Shown here: piece by piece, positions 53,403-64,000 of the stretch
Position numbering within the stretch: position 1 is the first letter of the stretch
How the letters are laid out: every line of letters begins with the position of its first letter
Source of the DNA: Clostridium magnum DSM 2767
Lineage (GTDB): Bacteria > Bacillota > Clostridia > Clostridiales > Clostridiaceae
Direction: 5' to 3'
Assembly: GCF_001623875.1 (NCBI RefSeq)
Contig: NZ_LWAE01000009.1
Location: 123,935 to 187,934, forward strand
DNA: 64,000 bases
Notes under the pieces: generated by a model
The model's input: the letters and a program-made list of their open reading frames with translations, nothing else
Told to the model about the DNA's origin: nothing
Databases searched by the model: none
Program-made: the position numbers and the translations under genes

Positions 53403-54098
53403 ATGAAAAAAATTTTAATAGTTGAGGATGATTTGAGTATTGCTGAACTCCAAAAGGATTACTTGGAGCTTGCAGATTTTGAAGTTACCATATGTACAGA
53501 TGGTGTGCAAGGGTTAAATGCTATAAAAGAAATGGAATTTGATTTACTAATTCTAGATGTAATGCTTCCAAAAATTGATGGCTTTAGTATTTTGAAAAGC
53601 ATACAGGATGAGAAAGATATTCCAGTTTTAATGGTTTCAGCAAAGAAAGAAGAAATTGATAAAATCAAAGGCTTAAGTCTTGGGGCTGACGACTATATCA
53701 CAAAACCCTTCAGTCCCAGTGAGTTAGTTGCTAGAGTTAAATCTCATATTCTAAATTATGAAAGAATAAAAAATAAATTTGCCTCAAAAGCTAAAAGTAG
53801 CACTATAGTAATAAGAGGATTAGAGATACTAAAAGATTCAAGACAGGTCTTTGTTAATGGCGCTGAAGCTAATTTAGCACAAAAGGAATTTGACATACTG
53901 CTTTATATGGCTGAAAACCCTAACAGAGTATTCAATAGAGATGAGTTGTTTGAAAAAATTTGGGGACTTGACGCTCTTGGTGATACAGCTACTGTTACGG
54001 TACACATTGGAAGAATAAGAGACAAAATAGAGTCATCTCCATCTAATCCACAATACATTGAAACAGTTTGGGGTGCTGGCTACAGGATTAGGGTATAA
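53403..54098 (+). CDS. OmpR-family response regulator
   Basis: 231 residues. Receiver domain with VEDD, phospho-acceptor in LLILDVMLPK and the late Lys in YITKPFSP, then a winged-helix DNA-binding domain ending VWGAGYRIRV. The start is the ATG at 53403 with GGAGAGAG upstream, 17 bases after the kinase stop; an upstream in-frame ATG at 53322 lies inside the kinase gene. It should control the ABC genes upstream. Confidence 0.92.
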   Translation: MKKILIVEDDLSIAELQKDYLELADFEVTICTDGVQGLNAIKEMEFDLLILDVMLPKIDGFSILKSIQDEKDIPVLMVSAKKEEIDKIKGLSLGADDYITKPFSPSELVARVKSHILNYERIKNKFASKAKSSTIVIRGLEILKDSRQVFVNGAEANLAQKEFDILLYMAENPNRVFNRDELFEKIWGLDALGDTATVTVHIGRIRDKIESSPSNPQYIETVWGAGYRIRV

Positions 54099-54165
54099 AG
54101 TTCGATCCTAATCCTACAACCCTTATATTTTCATTTTTCAAGACTTCTTAAAATTTTCCTATATT

Positions 54166-55878
54166 TTATTTTTCACTAAACAACGTTAAATTATCAAATT
54201 TATCTTTATTTTCTTGAACAACTTCTATAAAGGCTTCTGCAATCTTAGAATCAAATTGAGTGCCAGAACATCTTCTAAGCTCTTCAATTGCATCCTCGTA
54301 GGTTTTTCTGTTGCTATAGGGCCTATTAGACGTCATTGCATCAAAACTGTCCACTACCGTTAATATCCTTGTAAGGTATGAAATATCATTTCCTTTTAAT
54401 CCTGAAGGATATCCTCTTCCGTCATATCGTTCATGGTGATGTAAAATTAAAGGAATTATTTGTTTTAAAGATTCAACCGGCTTTATAAGATCTACTCCAT
54501 TAGCAGGATGCTGCTTTAACATTTCCCATTCATCATCGGTTAAGCGCATTTTCTTATTTAGAACATCCTTAGAAATATTTATCTTTCCAATATCGTGTAA
54601 ATAGGCACCATATTTTAGAGTCTTCATTTCTTCCTCTGTAAGTCCCAATTTATTTCCTAACAGCTTTGCAAACATTACAACTCTTTCTACATGACCATAT
54701 GTATACCTATCTTTAATATTTATTACGCTAATTAAGGTTTTTATTGATGTTATTAAATCTATATGTTCTGCTTCAATATCTTTTTTCAGTTCTTCTAGGA
54801 CGGAGTAGTAAGTTTCCACTCTATTTTTATTGAAGAACTTGGCTCTATAAAGTGCATCATCCGAACTTTTAACTAACTCTATCTCATTGCTTGCTTTATC
54901 TGGAAAAGTAGCTACACCTAATGATATTGTAACTTGTCCATTAGGTTGATTCTCTTCCCCTTCAAACTCCCACCTTTCTACTTCTGTTCTAATTCTTTCC
55001 GCAACATATAGACAATCTTTTTCACTAGTATTGGGAAGTATAATTGCAAATTCTTCTCCACCATACCTAGCAACAATATCGCCAGCTCTTACAGAACTTT
55101 TTAAGATAAAACCTATTGTTCTTAATACTTCATCACCCTTTTGATGACCATAAAGGTCGTTATAGTGTTTAAAGTAATCAATGTCTGTAAATATTAATGA
55201 AACTGGAGATTTTTCTTTATCAGCTTTTTCAAGTATTTTTTTTAAGGCATCATGGAAAAATCTATGATTATAGACTTCTGTTAATCCATCTATATTTGCT
55301 AGATTAGTTAGGTTTTCAGTATATTCTTTTTCTATTTTAACATAGTATCCTAGTAGCCAAGCAGTTAGTATAAAAATGCTGCATAGTATTAGATCATTCT
55401 CAAAGTGTTGATTTACATTTGTGTTATCTCCATAAATTAAATCTATACCTAATACTGTCATTGATGATATAGTAGATACTACCATCCCTTGCTTTATTCC
55501 TGATTGTATTGTTGACGTAATAACAATAAATAAAAATAAAAGTTTATACTGACTTTCATGAGCTTCTGAAACAACAATTAAAATGGAGAATATTAAAATA
55601 AAAATTAAATCTTCAGTGATTTGTAATAATCTAGAGTTCTTAAATTTCAGTTTTTCTGTTGAAAAAAACATCCATATAATATAAATTAGAGCTATTACAA
55701 GAGTACCTACCCCAAGTGGAATCACATTTAAATAATCATTATTAGTCATAATAATAATATTTTTATCTCTAAAAAAATAGTTAAAAACTATGATTCCACA
55801 AAAAAGTAAACAAATTAACTTTACGATTGATACAATTTCAAACACCTTTTTTTGTCTATTACTTATAATTTTATTCAT
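54166..55878 (-). CDS. Membrane-bound GGDEF plus HD-GYP protein
   Basis: 570 residues. Five or six membrane segments (1-180), a diguanylate cyclase GGDEF domain with the active-site variant RYGGEEFAII (about 270), and an HD-GYP domain with HDIGKINIS and HHERYDGRGYP. HD-GYP enzymes break down cyclic di-GMP and GGDEF enzymes make it, and both sets of motifs look intact, so the balance is probably set by the membrane part. AGGTG precedes the ATG. Confidence 0.9.
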   Translation of the reverse strand: MNKIISNRQKKVFEIVSIVKLICLLFCGIIVFNYFFRDKNIIIMTNNDYLNVIPLGVGTLVIALIYIIWMFFSTEKLKFKNSRLLQITEDLIFILIFSILIVVSEAHESQYKLLFLFIVITSTIQSGIKQGMVVSTISSMTVLGIDLIYGDNTNVNQHFENDLILCSIFILTAWLLGYYVKIEKEYTENLTNLANIDGLTEVYNHRFFHDALKKILEKADKEKSPVSLIFTDIDYFKHYNDLYGHQKGDEVLRTIGFILKSSVRAGDIVARYGGEEFAIILPNTSEKDCLYVAERIRTEVERWEFEGEENQPNGQVTISLGVATFPDKASNEIELVKSSDDALYRAKFFNKNRVETYYSVLEELKKDIEAEHIDLITSIKTLISVINIKDRYTYGHVERVVMFAKLLGNKLGLTEEEMKTLKYGAYLHDIGKINISKDVLNKKMRLTDDEWEMLKQHPANGVDLIKPVESLKQIIPLILHHHERYDGRGYPSGLKGNDISYLTRILTVVDSFDAMTSNRPYSNRKTYEDAIEELRRCSGTQFDSKIAEAFIEVVQENKDKFDNLTLFSEK

Positions 55879-55918
55879 ATATTCACACCTATTATGTTTC
55901 TAACTGTAAAATAATAAA

Positions 55919-55946
55919 TATAAAGGTCGATAAATCGACCTTTATA
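55919..55946 (-). terminator. Terminator after agrD
   Basis: Stem TATAAAGGTCGAT / ATCGACCTTTATA with a 2-base loop, overlapping the end of agrD on the minus strand. Confidence 0.65.
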
Positions 55947-55947
55947 T

Positions 55948-56085
55948 TTATTCATCTCTTAAACACTTTGGCTCCTTTGGTTGATAAAAACCATATCCAC
56001 AAGCAGAAGCTGATGTTGCAAGTGCAAAAAATGTAAATATAGATGCTCCTAGCATCATCATTGCTTTAAACATTTTGTTTCTCAT
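55948..56085 (-). CDS. agrD: AgrD-type cyclic autoinducer peptide precursor
   Basis: 45 residues: an amphipathic N-terminal helix (MRNKMFKAMMMLGASIF), then ACGYGFYQPKEPKCL. Firmicute AgrD precursors share the core Cys followed by four residues and the tail YQPKxPK. The predicted signal is a thiolactone ring CGYGF formed by the first Cys. GGAGGTGAA lies before the ATG. It overlaps the end of agrB by 20 bases, so they are co-transcribed. A second Cys in the tail is unusual. Confidence 0.85.
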   Translation of the reverse strand: MRNKMFKAMMMLGASIFTFFALATSASACGYGFYQPKEPKCLRDE

Positions 56086-56779
56086 TATTTTCACCTCCAA
56101 ACTTTTCGGTAAGATATTTAAATAAAATATCTATTTTAAGTAACGCTAAACATCCTTTAGGTGTTAGGGTTATTACCTGCCATAGAACACCTGCATAAAT
56201 ACAATTCACAGTTATAAGCAAAAATTCCAACCCGATTATTAAATAACTAATTAGAATTACTATAACAACCGTAGCCAATGCATTGAGTACAAAAAAAGAT
56301 TTTTTTTTCATTTTCTGTCTAGTTACCTCTTTTATAATTGACTTTGCCGTGCTATCTACAGGTGCATATTTATAGATTATATAGTAAGCTAGTAGAAAAG
56401 AACTAACTCCTATAGCCATAACTATTTTGTAATTAATATAGATACTAGTATATTTTATAATTAAAGCTAGTCCTACCGACACAATCGCTCCTATCAATGC
56501 ACAGCGATTAGGCGAACTAGAATGAGCTCCACCAGAGTATTTTCTTAAAATACTAATAACAAAAGAAATAATAAATGCCTTTGCTGTAACACTAAATATT
56601 ACTCCAAGTAGCAAAACCACAAAGATACACCATATAGTTTGAATTAGATTGAAAGCCCCGTAAGCAATAATCTCTTTCTGATCTTCACTTAAATTTAGGT
56701 ACGATGATATTTTCAACGATAGACTATTTGACAGTTTTTCAATAAAAAACATTTTTACAACCTTTCTTACGTAAAACAT
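56066..56779 (-). CDS. agrB: AgrB-type peptide-processing membrane protease
   Basis: 237 residues. Membrane protein with the AgrB cysteine protease pair: His in SGGAHSSSPNRCAL and the later Cys in this segment, then several membrane helices. AgrB cuts and cyclises AgrD. Slightly longer than the usual 190-210 residues. It begins inside the end of the upstream membrane protein gene (41-base overlap) and overlaps agrD. No agrC kinase or agrA regulator is adjacent. Confidence 0.88.
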   Translation of the reverse strand: MFYVRKVVKMFFIEKLSNSLSLKISSYLNLSEDQKEIIAYGAFNLIQTIWCIFVVLLLGVIFSVTAKAFIISFVISILRKYSGGAHSSSPNRCALIGAIVSVGLALIIKYTSIYINYKIVMAIGVSSFLLAYYIIYKYAPVDSTAKSIIKEVTRQKMKKKSFFVLNALATVVIVILISYLIIGLEFLLITVNCIYAGVLWQVITLTPKGCLALLKIDILFKYLTEKFGGENNEKQNV

Positions 56780-57215
56780 TTGTATAAAATATTAGTGATA
56801 TTATTAAACCAAATAACATTATAGACGGTAATAAATAGATGCACTTTTTTACAGGAGACTTAAATACAATATCAACATTAATGTTTAATAACTTTGTCAA
56901 TGTAAAAACATTTATCCATTCACAAAGAAATAATATAATTGATGATATTAAACCCGCAGACATTGCTTTAACTATATCGATTTTGTTGATTTTTACCGAT
57001 AACAAAACATAAATCACAAGTAGTATTATTGTATGTACTCCAAAGTGAATTGGGAGCATTCTTACAAAATATGTTGCCATCGCTAACAAAATAGAAGCTA
57101 CACAAAAAAGTTTCTTTTCAACTTCTTTACTTGAAAAAGCATATCCCGCTAAAATAAGTATAAATGCTTCTGGTATAAGTCTTAAAAAGATTTCTATTGG
57201 CAATAATTTCAGCAT
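56739..57215 (-). CDS. Membrane protein upstream of agrB, AgrC-like sensor fragment
   Basis: 158 residues with five predicted membrane segments and no soluble domain. It starts with GAGGTAAATT before the ATG and overlaps agrB by 41 bases, so it is co-expressed with agrBD. Size and helix pattern are like the membrane half of AgrC histidine kinases without the kinase half. It could be a receptor, an immunity-like protein or an accessory to export. The assignment is tentative. Confidence 0.6.
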   Translation of the reverse strand: MLKLLPIEIFLRLIPEAFILILAGYAFSSKEVEKKLFCVASILLAMATYFVRMLPIHFGVHTIILLVIYVLLSVKINKIDIVKAMSAGLISSIILFLCEWINVFTLTKLLNINVDIVFKSPVKKCIYLLPSIMLFGLIISLIFYTNVLRKKGCKNVFY

Positions 57216-57301
57216 AATTTACCTCGTTTTTATTATGTTAAATTTGTCATATACTAACTAATTATACCACATAATTTTTGCTAAGTGAATAAATAATGAT
57301 A

Positions 57302-57336
57302 AAAACTGCCAATGATTAAATATTTTTGGCAGTTTT
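57302..57336 (-). terminator. Terminator of the small Cys ORF
   Basis: Stem AAAACTGCCAA / TTGGCAGTTTT with a short T tail on the minus strand. Confidence 0.6.
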
Positions 57337-57386
57337 CATTATAAAATAAGTATGTAATTATATCTATATACTATTGTATACGACAA

Positions 57387-57584
57387 TTATTCTATTTTTT
57401 CTTTATCATCAGACTTTGAACTGTTTGCCCAACATCTATCACATCTTAAACAAATTATTGAGGAGTAATCATTGCAATGAATACCATTTTTAGGACTAGG
57501 TGATTTAATATTCTTTATCAGTCTTGTTATATAGTTTATCTTTTCACCTTTTTCATTATTTTTATTTTTTCTTACAAAATTCAT
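57387..57584 (-). CDS. Small Cys-containing protein next to agr
   Basis: 65 residues, basic N-terminal half (NFVRKNKNNEKGEKINYITR), then HCNDYSSIICLRCDRCWANS with four cysteines near the C-terminus. A perfect AAGGAGG stands before the ATG and a terminator follows, so it is a real gene. It is read towards the agr genes but has its own terminator. Possibly a peptide regulated by agr. No family recognised. Confidence 0.6.
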   Translation of the reverse strand: MNFVRKNKNNEKGEKINYITRLIKNIKSPSPKNGIHCNDYSSIICLRCDRCWANSSKSDDKEKIE

Positions 57585-57865
57585 ATCAAAACCTCCTTGT
57601 TTTATATAAATACAAAAACTTTTTCAAGATCTGCTGTTCTATATAATAAATAAGATACTCTTAATTATATATGTATTTAAATATTTTAACTATATTGTAT
57701 AATAAAATCACCAAAAAAACCGTGATTAAAATCTTTTTTCTAATATTTATAAAAAGCGAATCTTAATATAACTTTAAGGTTTGCTTAAAAATTGCTGAGA
57801 GAATAGTAAATAAACTTTAAACAAAAAATAGTAATAATCTATATTGAAAGCATATAAATTAATAA
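57585..57865. other. Intergenic stretch, nothing assigned
   Basis: About 280 bases, AT-rich, before the exonuclease gene. No clear gene, hairpin or promoter was found. Confidence 0.4.
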
Positions 57866-57909
57866 GTTTATCCGATTAGGTTTGAAACCCCATATGATTC
57901 AAGTTTCAT
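57866..57909 (-). repeat. Degenerate family A repeat end
   Basis: On the minus strand: GAAACTTGAATCATATGGGG, a small GGTTT-CAAACC hairpin and TAATCGGATAAACTT. It joins the left end of family A directly to its right end (CATCGGATAAA in full copies), as an internal deletion would. Confidence 0.5.
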
Positions 57910-57938
57910 ATCATAAATTAGATTTGGAGGTGAATAAA

Positions 57939-58586
57939 ATAGATTATTTGGTATTTGATTTAGAATTTAACCAAGACTACAATCCTGCAAAAAAAGATAG
58001 AAATATAATTACTCCAAAATGTCCTTTTGAAATAATTCAAATTGGTGCTGTAAAATTAGATGAAAATCTGCAAACAATCTCTTTCCTAGATCGACTAGTA
58101 AAACCTCAAATATACACTACTATTAATCCATTTGTAAAAGAAATGACAGGTATCACAATGGATCTATTGGATACTGCAAAACCCTTTAAAGAAATTTATG
58201 AAGAATTTATTGAATTTACTACAGGTACTACAAGTATCTTATGTGTATGGGGAATGACAGATATGAGAGAATTATTTAGAAATATAGAATACCATGGTCT
58301 AGACATGTCTCCGATTCCAAAAGAATATATTAATCTTCAACTTTATGCATCTAAATATTTCAATTGCTCAAAAGGAGTTAATATTGGACTGCATAATGCA
58401 ATAGAGCTATTACATATTCCTGTAAAAAAGCAATTTCATAATGCTTTTAATGATGCTTGCTATACTGTTGAAGTTTTCAAAAAAATATATAATAAAGATA
58501 TTAAACCTTGCATTTATAATCCAAATAAATATATAAGGAGAAATACAGATAATAGTGAAAGAAAAAAATCGATACCTATAGATTAA
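57939..58586 (+). CDS. DEDDh 3'-5' exonuclease (KapD/DnaQ-like)
   Basis: About 215 residues. Exonuclease motif I VFDLEFNQD at residues 4-12 (catalytic Asp and Glu), motif II in the FLDRLVKP region, and motif III HNAFNDACYT with the late His and Asp. The protein family starts at ...DYLVFDLEF. GGAGG at 57926 sits nine bases before an ATA codon at 57939, where an ATG would be expected; the only in-frame ATG codons (57882, 57894) lie in repeat DNA without a ribosome site. Function is RNA or DNA trimming; in Bacillus KapD inhibits the KinA route to sporulation. Confidence 0.82.
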   Translation: MDYLVFDLEFNQDYNPAKKDRNIITPKCPFEIIQIGAVKLDENLQTISFLDRLVKPQIYTTINPFVKEMTGITMDLLDTAKPFKEIYEEFIEFTTGTTSILCVWGMTDMRELFRNIEYHGLDMSPIPKEYINLQLYASKYFNCSKGVNIGLHNAIELLHIPVKKQFHNAFNDACYTVEVFKKIYNKDIKPCIYNPNKYIRRNTDNSERKKSIPID

Positions 58587-58603
58587 TAAAGCAGTTTGAA
58601 AAA

Positions 58604-58729
58604 ATGTTTAATAGAGAAATGTCTACTGAAGAACAGTCAATAATCAAGCTGGCCTATATGATGGGTAAAACTAATCAGTTCCAAACAGAAATATGTAATA
58701 ATTTAAGTATAAAAAAAGATAAGAAGTAA
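58604..58729 (+). CDS. Small ORF, possibly the end of a frameshifted gene
   Basis: 41 residues from ATG to TAA (MFNREMSTEEQSIIKLAYMM). There is no ribosome site before the ATG. The frame is open back to about 58558, and one base fewer in an A7 run (58562-58568) would link it to a GTG at 58555 after AAGGAG, giving a 57-residue protein starting VKEKIDTYRLIKQFEKM. Stop codon lies in a terminator. No family recognised. Confidence 0.4.
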   Translation: MFNREMSTEEQSIIKLAYMMGKTNQFQTEICNNLSIKKDKK

Positions 58730-58749
58730 CTTATCATTACTTCTTATCT
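58717..58749. terminator. Bidirectional terminator between the small ORF and the tRNA
   Basis: Perfect 13-base stem AGATAAGAAGTAA / TTACTTCTTATCT. It serves the plus-strand genes and also the rRNA-tRNA operon ending at 58753. Confidence 0.75.
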
Positions 58750-58752
58750 CTA

Positions 58753-58829
58753 TGGTGGACCTTCAGGGACTCGAACCCCGGACCTACCGGTTATGAGCCG
58801 GTTGCTCTAACCAACTGAGCTAAAGATCC
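58753..58829 (-). tRNA. tRNA-Met (CAT)
   Basis: A 77-base cloverleaf with CCA end. Acceptor GGATCTT pairs with AAGGTCC, the D-arm has AGCTCAGTTGGTTAGAGC, the anticodon loop is CTCATAA (CAT) and the T-arm contains GGTTCGAGTCC. CAT also serves the tRNA-Ile(k2C) type; elongator Met is the more likely identity. It is the last gene of the rRNA operon. Confidence 0.9.
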
Positions 58830-58837
58830 ATATTTAC

Positions 58838-58953
58838 CTGGCGACGACTTACTCTTCCACACAGTCTCCCGTGCAGTACCATCAGCACTGTAAAGCTTAA
58901 CCTTCGTGTTCGGAATGGGAACGGGTGTTACCTTTACGTCATAATCACCAGAT
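58838..58953 (-). rRNA. 5S ribosomal RNA
   Basis: About 116 bases with the conserved CCGAACACGAAGGTTAAGC and the closing CTGGTGATTATGACG / CGTCGCCAGG pairs. Directly upstream of the tRNA-Met gene. Ends approximate. Confidence 0.92.
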
Positions 58954-59215
58954 TTATTTAGTTGAGAGTTAAGAATTAATAGTTAAGAGTTATGGTTGTT
59001 TTTTCTCCTAGCGTCGAAAAAACGATAATTATACTAACTAATAACTTTATACACAATAAATTATTAACTCTTATGAGAATATTATTCTCTGAAAATTGCA
59101 CAGTGATAAGTATAGCTTTTTTATATAGAGCTTAATTAATTTAAATTTTAGATTTTCACATTAGTGAAAATCATCATTAACTCTTAATTCTCAACTCTAC
59201 ACTGTTAACTATTTT
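58954..59215. other. 23S-5S spacer
   Basis: Contains imperfect copies of AGTTAAGAATTAA and its complement near each end (58966-58994 and 59170-59205), which can form a processing stem, and one half of the 23S processing stem (59085-59105). No tRNA inside. Confidence 0.6.
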
Positions 59216-62121
<2,906 letters not shown>

Positions 62122-62239
62122 TATTGCTCATATTTCTATGAGTTTGATTAAAGTTACAAAAGTTTTATTATATATTACATAAGTAGTTTTACCTTTAGCT
62201 TTACTTTTTTATGTTAACAATTGCGTTGTTTAACTAATT

Positions 62240-62261
62240 CACTGTGCAATTTTCAAAGAAC
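62240..62261 (-). other. 23S pre-rRNA processing stem, 5' half (boxA-like)
   Basis: On the minus strand GTTCTTTGAAAATTGCACAG. It is complementary to 59085-59105, so the two flank 23S as an RNase III-type stem. The GTTCTTTGAAAA part also matches the Firmicute boxA antitermination sequence. Confidence 0.65.
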
Positions 62262-62276
62262 AATTTGAAGGTTTTA

Positions 62277-62298
62277 ATCCTTCAAAATTAAACAGAGG
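62277..62298 (-). other. 16S pre-rRNA processing stem, 3' half
   Basis: On the minus strand CCTCTGTTTAATTTTGAAGG, complementary with one mismatch to the leader at 63946-63967. The two segments flank 16S. Confidence 0.7.
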
Positions 62299-62335
62299 CT
62301 AAACCAGTCTTTCAGACAGCATTACCTGTCTGTAT

Positions 62336-63850
<1,515 letters not shown>

Positions 63851-64000
63851 GTTTGAATGCTCATTACTGTTTTACTCACTACTAATTATAGTAGTTAAAG
63901 AATTGCTGGTTTAGTTTATTTAATAAAAGTCATTTTGACTTTCAACCTCTGTTTAATTTTCAAGGATCATGTCGCTATCTCGACAGCTTATTTAGTTTAT
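63851..64000 (-). other. rRNA operon leader
   Basis: Upstream of 16S. Contains the 5' half of the 16S processing stem (63946-63967, CCTTGAAAATTAAACAGAGG). The rRNA promoter is either here or beyond the window edge. Confidence 0.55.

Overview
The window is a 64 kb piece of a low-GC, spore-forming Gram-positive chromosome, almost certainly a Clostridium sensu stricto (cluster I). The evidence is the strongly AT-rich intergenic DNA, AGGAGG-type ribosome binding sites, spore-cortex genes, a Spo0E-like gene, agr-type quorum sensing, a c-di-AMP riboswitch and a clostridial-looking 16S gene. The species cannot be fixed from sequence reading alone.

Layout. (1) 1-7.4 kb is a defence/accessory stretch: a Gabija-like pair (OLD-type ATPase/TOPRIM nuclease plus UvrD-type helicase, the latter cut by the window edge), a toxin-antitoxin-like trio (DUF4258, YgiT-type zinc finger, XRE), a frameshifted Spo0E-like gene and a frameshifted zinc-finger nuclease gene. 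(2) 7.5-17.1 kb is an intact topoisomerase III gene followed by an operon of three tyrosine recombinases plus a small coiled-coil protein (Tn554-like), then a second, truncated 5' end of topB. This looks like a site-specific element inserted at the TOPRIM codons of topB that gave the gene a new 5' end. (3) 17.3-34.6 kb is ordinary chromosome: an RND efflux pair, prmA, ubiX, a MerR-methyltransferase fusion, two DegT-type aminotransferases, a phosphoesterase, an M48 protease, an ABC exporter, GNAT, YitT and SIMPL proteins. (4) 34.8-39.6 kb is a cell-wall and spore segment: a c-di-AMP riboswitch with a LysM/SleB-like hydrolase, divergent cwlD and pdaA-like genes, an Arg/Tyr-rich protein, an NlpC/P60 hydrolase, and two tandem short non-coding units each preceded by an exact match to the sigma-K promoter consensus. 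(5) 39.9-48.5 kb holds a secreted protein, PepF, a zinc ribbon protein, an M50 protease, SWIM and SNF2 proteins, and a class I aminotransferase. (6) 48.9-54.1 kb is a secreted protein, a two-gene ABC transporter and a histidine kinase/response regulator pair, an envelope-stress-like module. (7) 54.2-57.6 kb is a GGDEF/HD-GYP protein and an agr locus (agrD, agrB, an extra membrane protein, a small Cys-containing ORF). (8) 57.9-64 kb is a DEDDh exonuclease gene, then on the minus strand a 16S-23S-5S-tRNA-Met operon with its processing stems.

Three families of dispersed palindromic repeats lie between genes. Families A and B each combine a CAGATG/CATCTG hairpin with a second structured half that resembles the right end or guide-RNA scaffold of IS200/IS605-type elements, although no transposase or TnpB gene is present. 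Family C is a long hairpin at gene ends.

The best candidates for something undescribed are the topB-targeting recombinase element, the duplicated sigma-K-promoter small RNAs, and the A/B repeat families. Three loci have reading-frame breaks at or next to A-runs and a fourth lacks a normal start codon. These could be genuine decay or sequence errors, so they should be checked before being interpreted.
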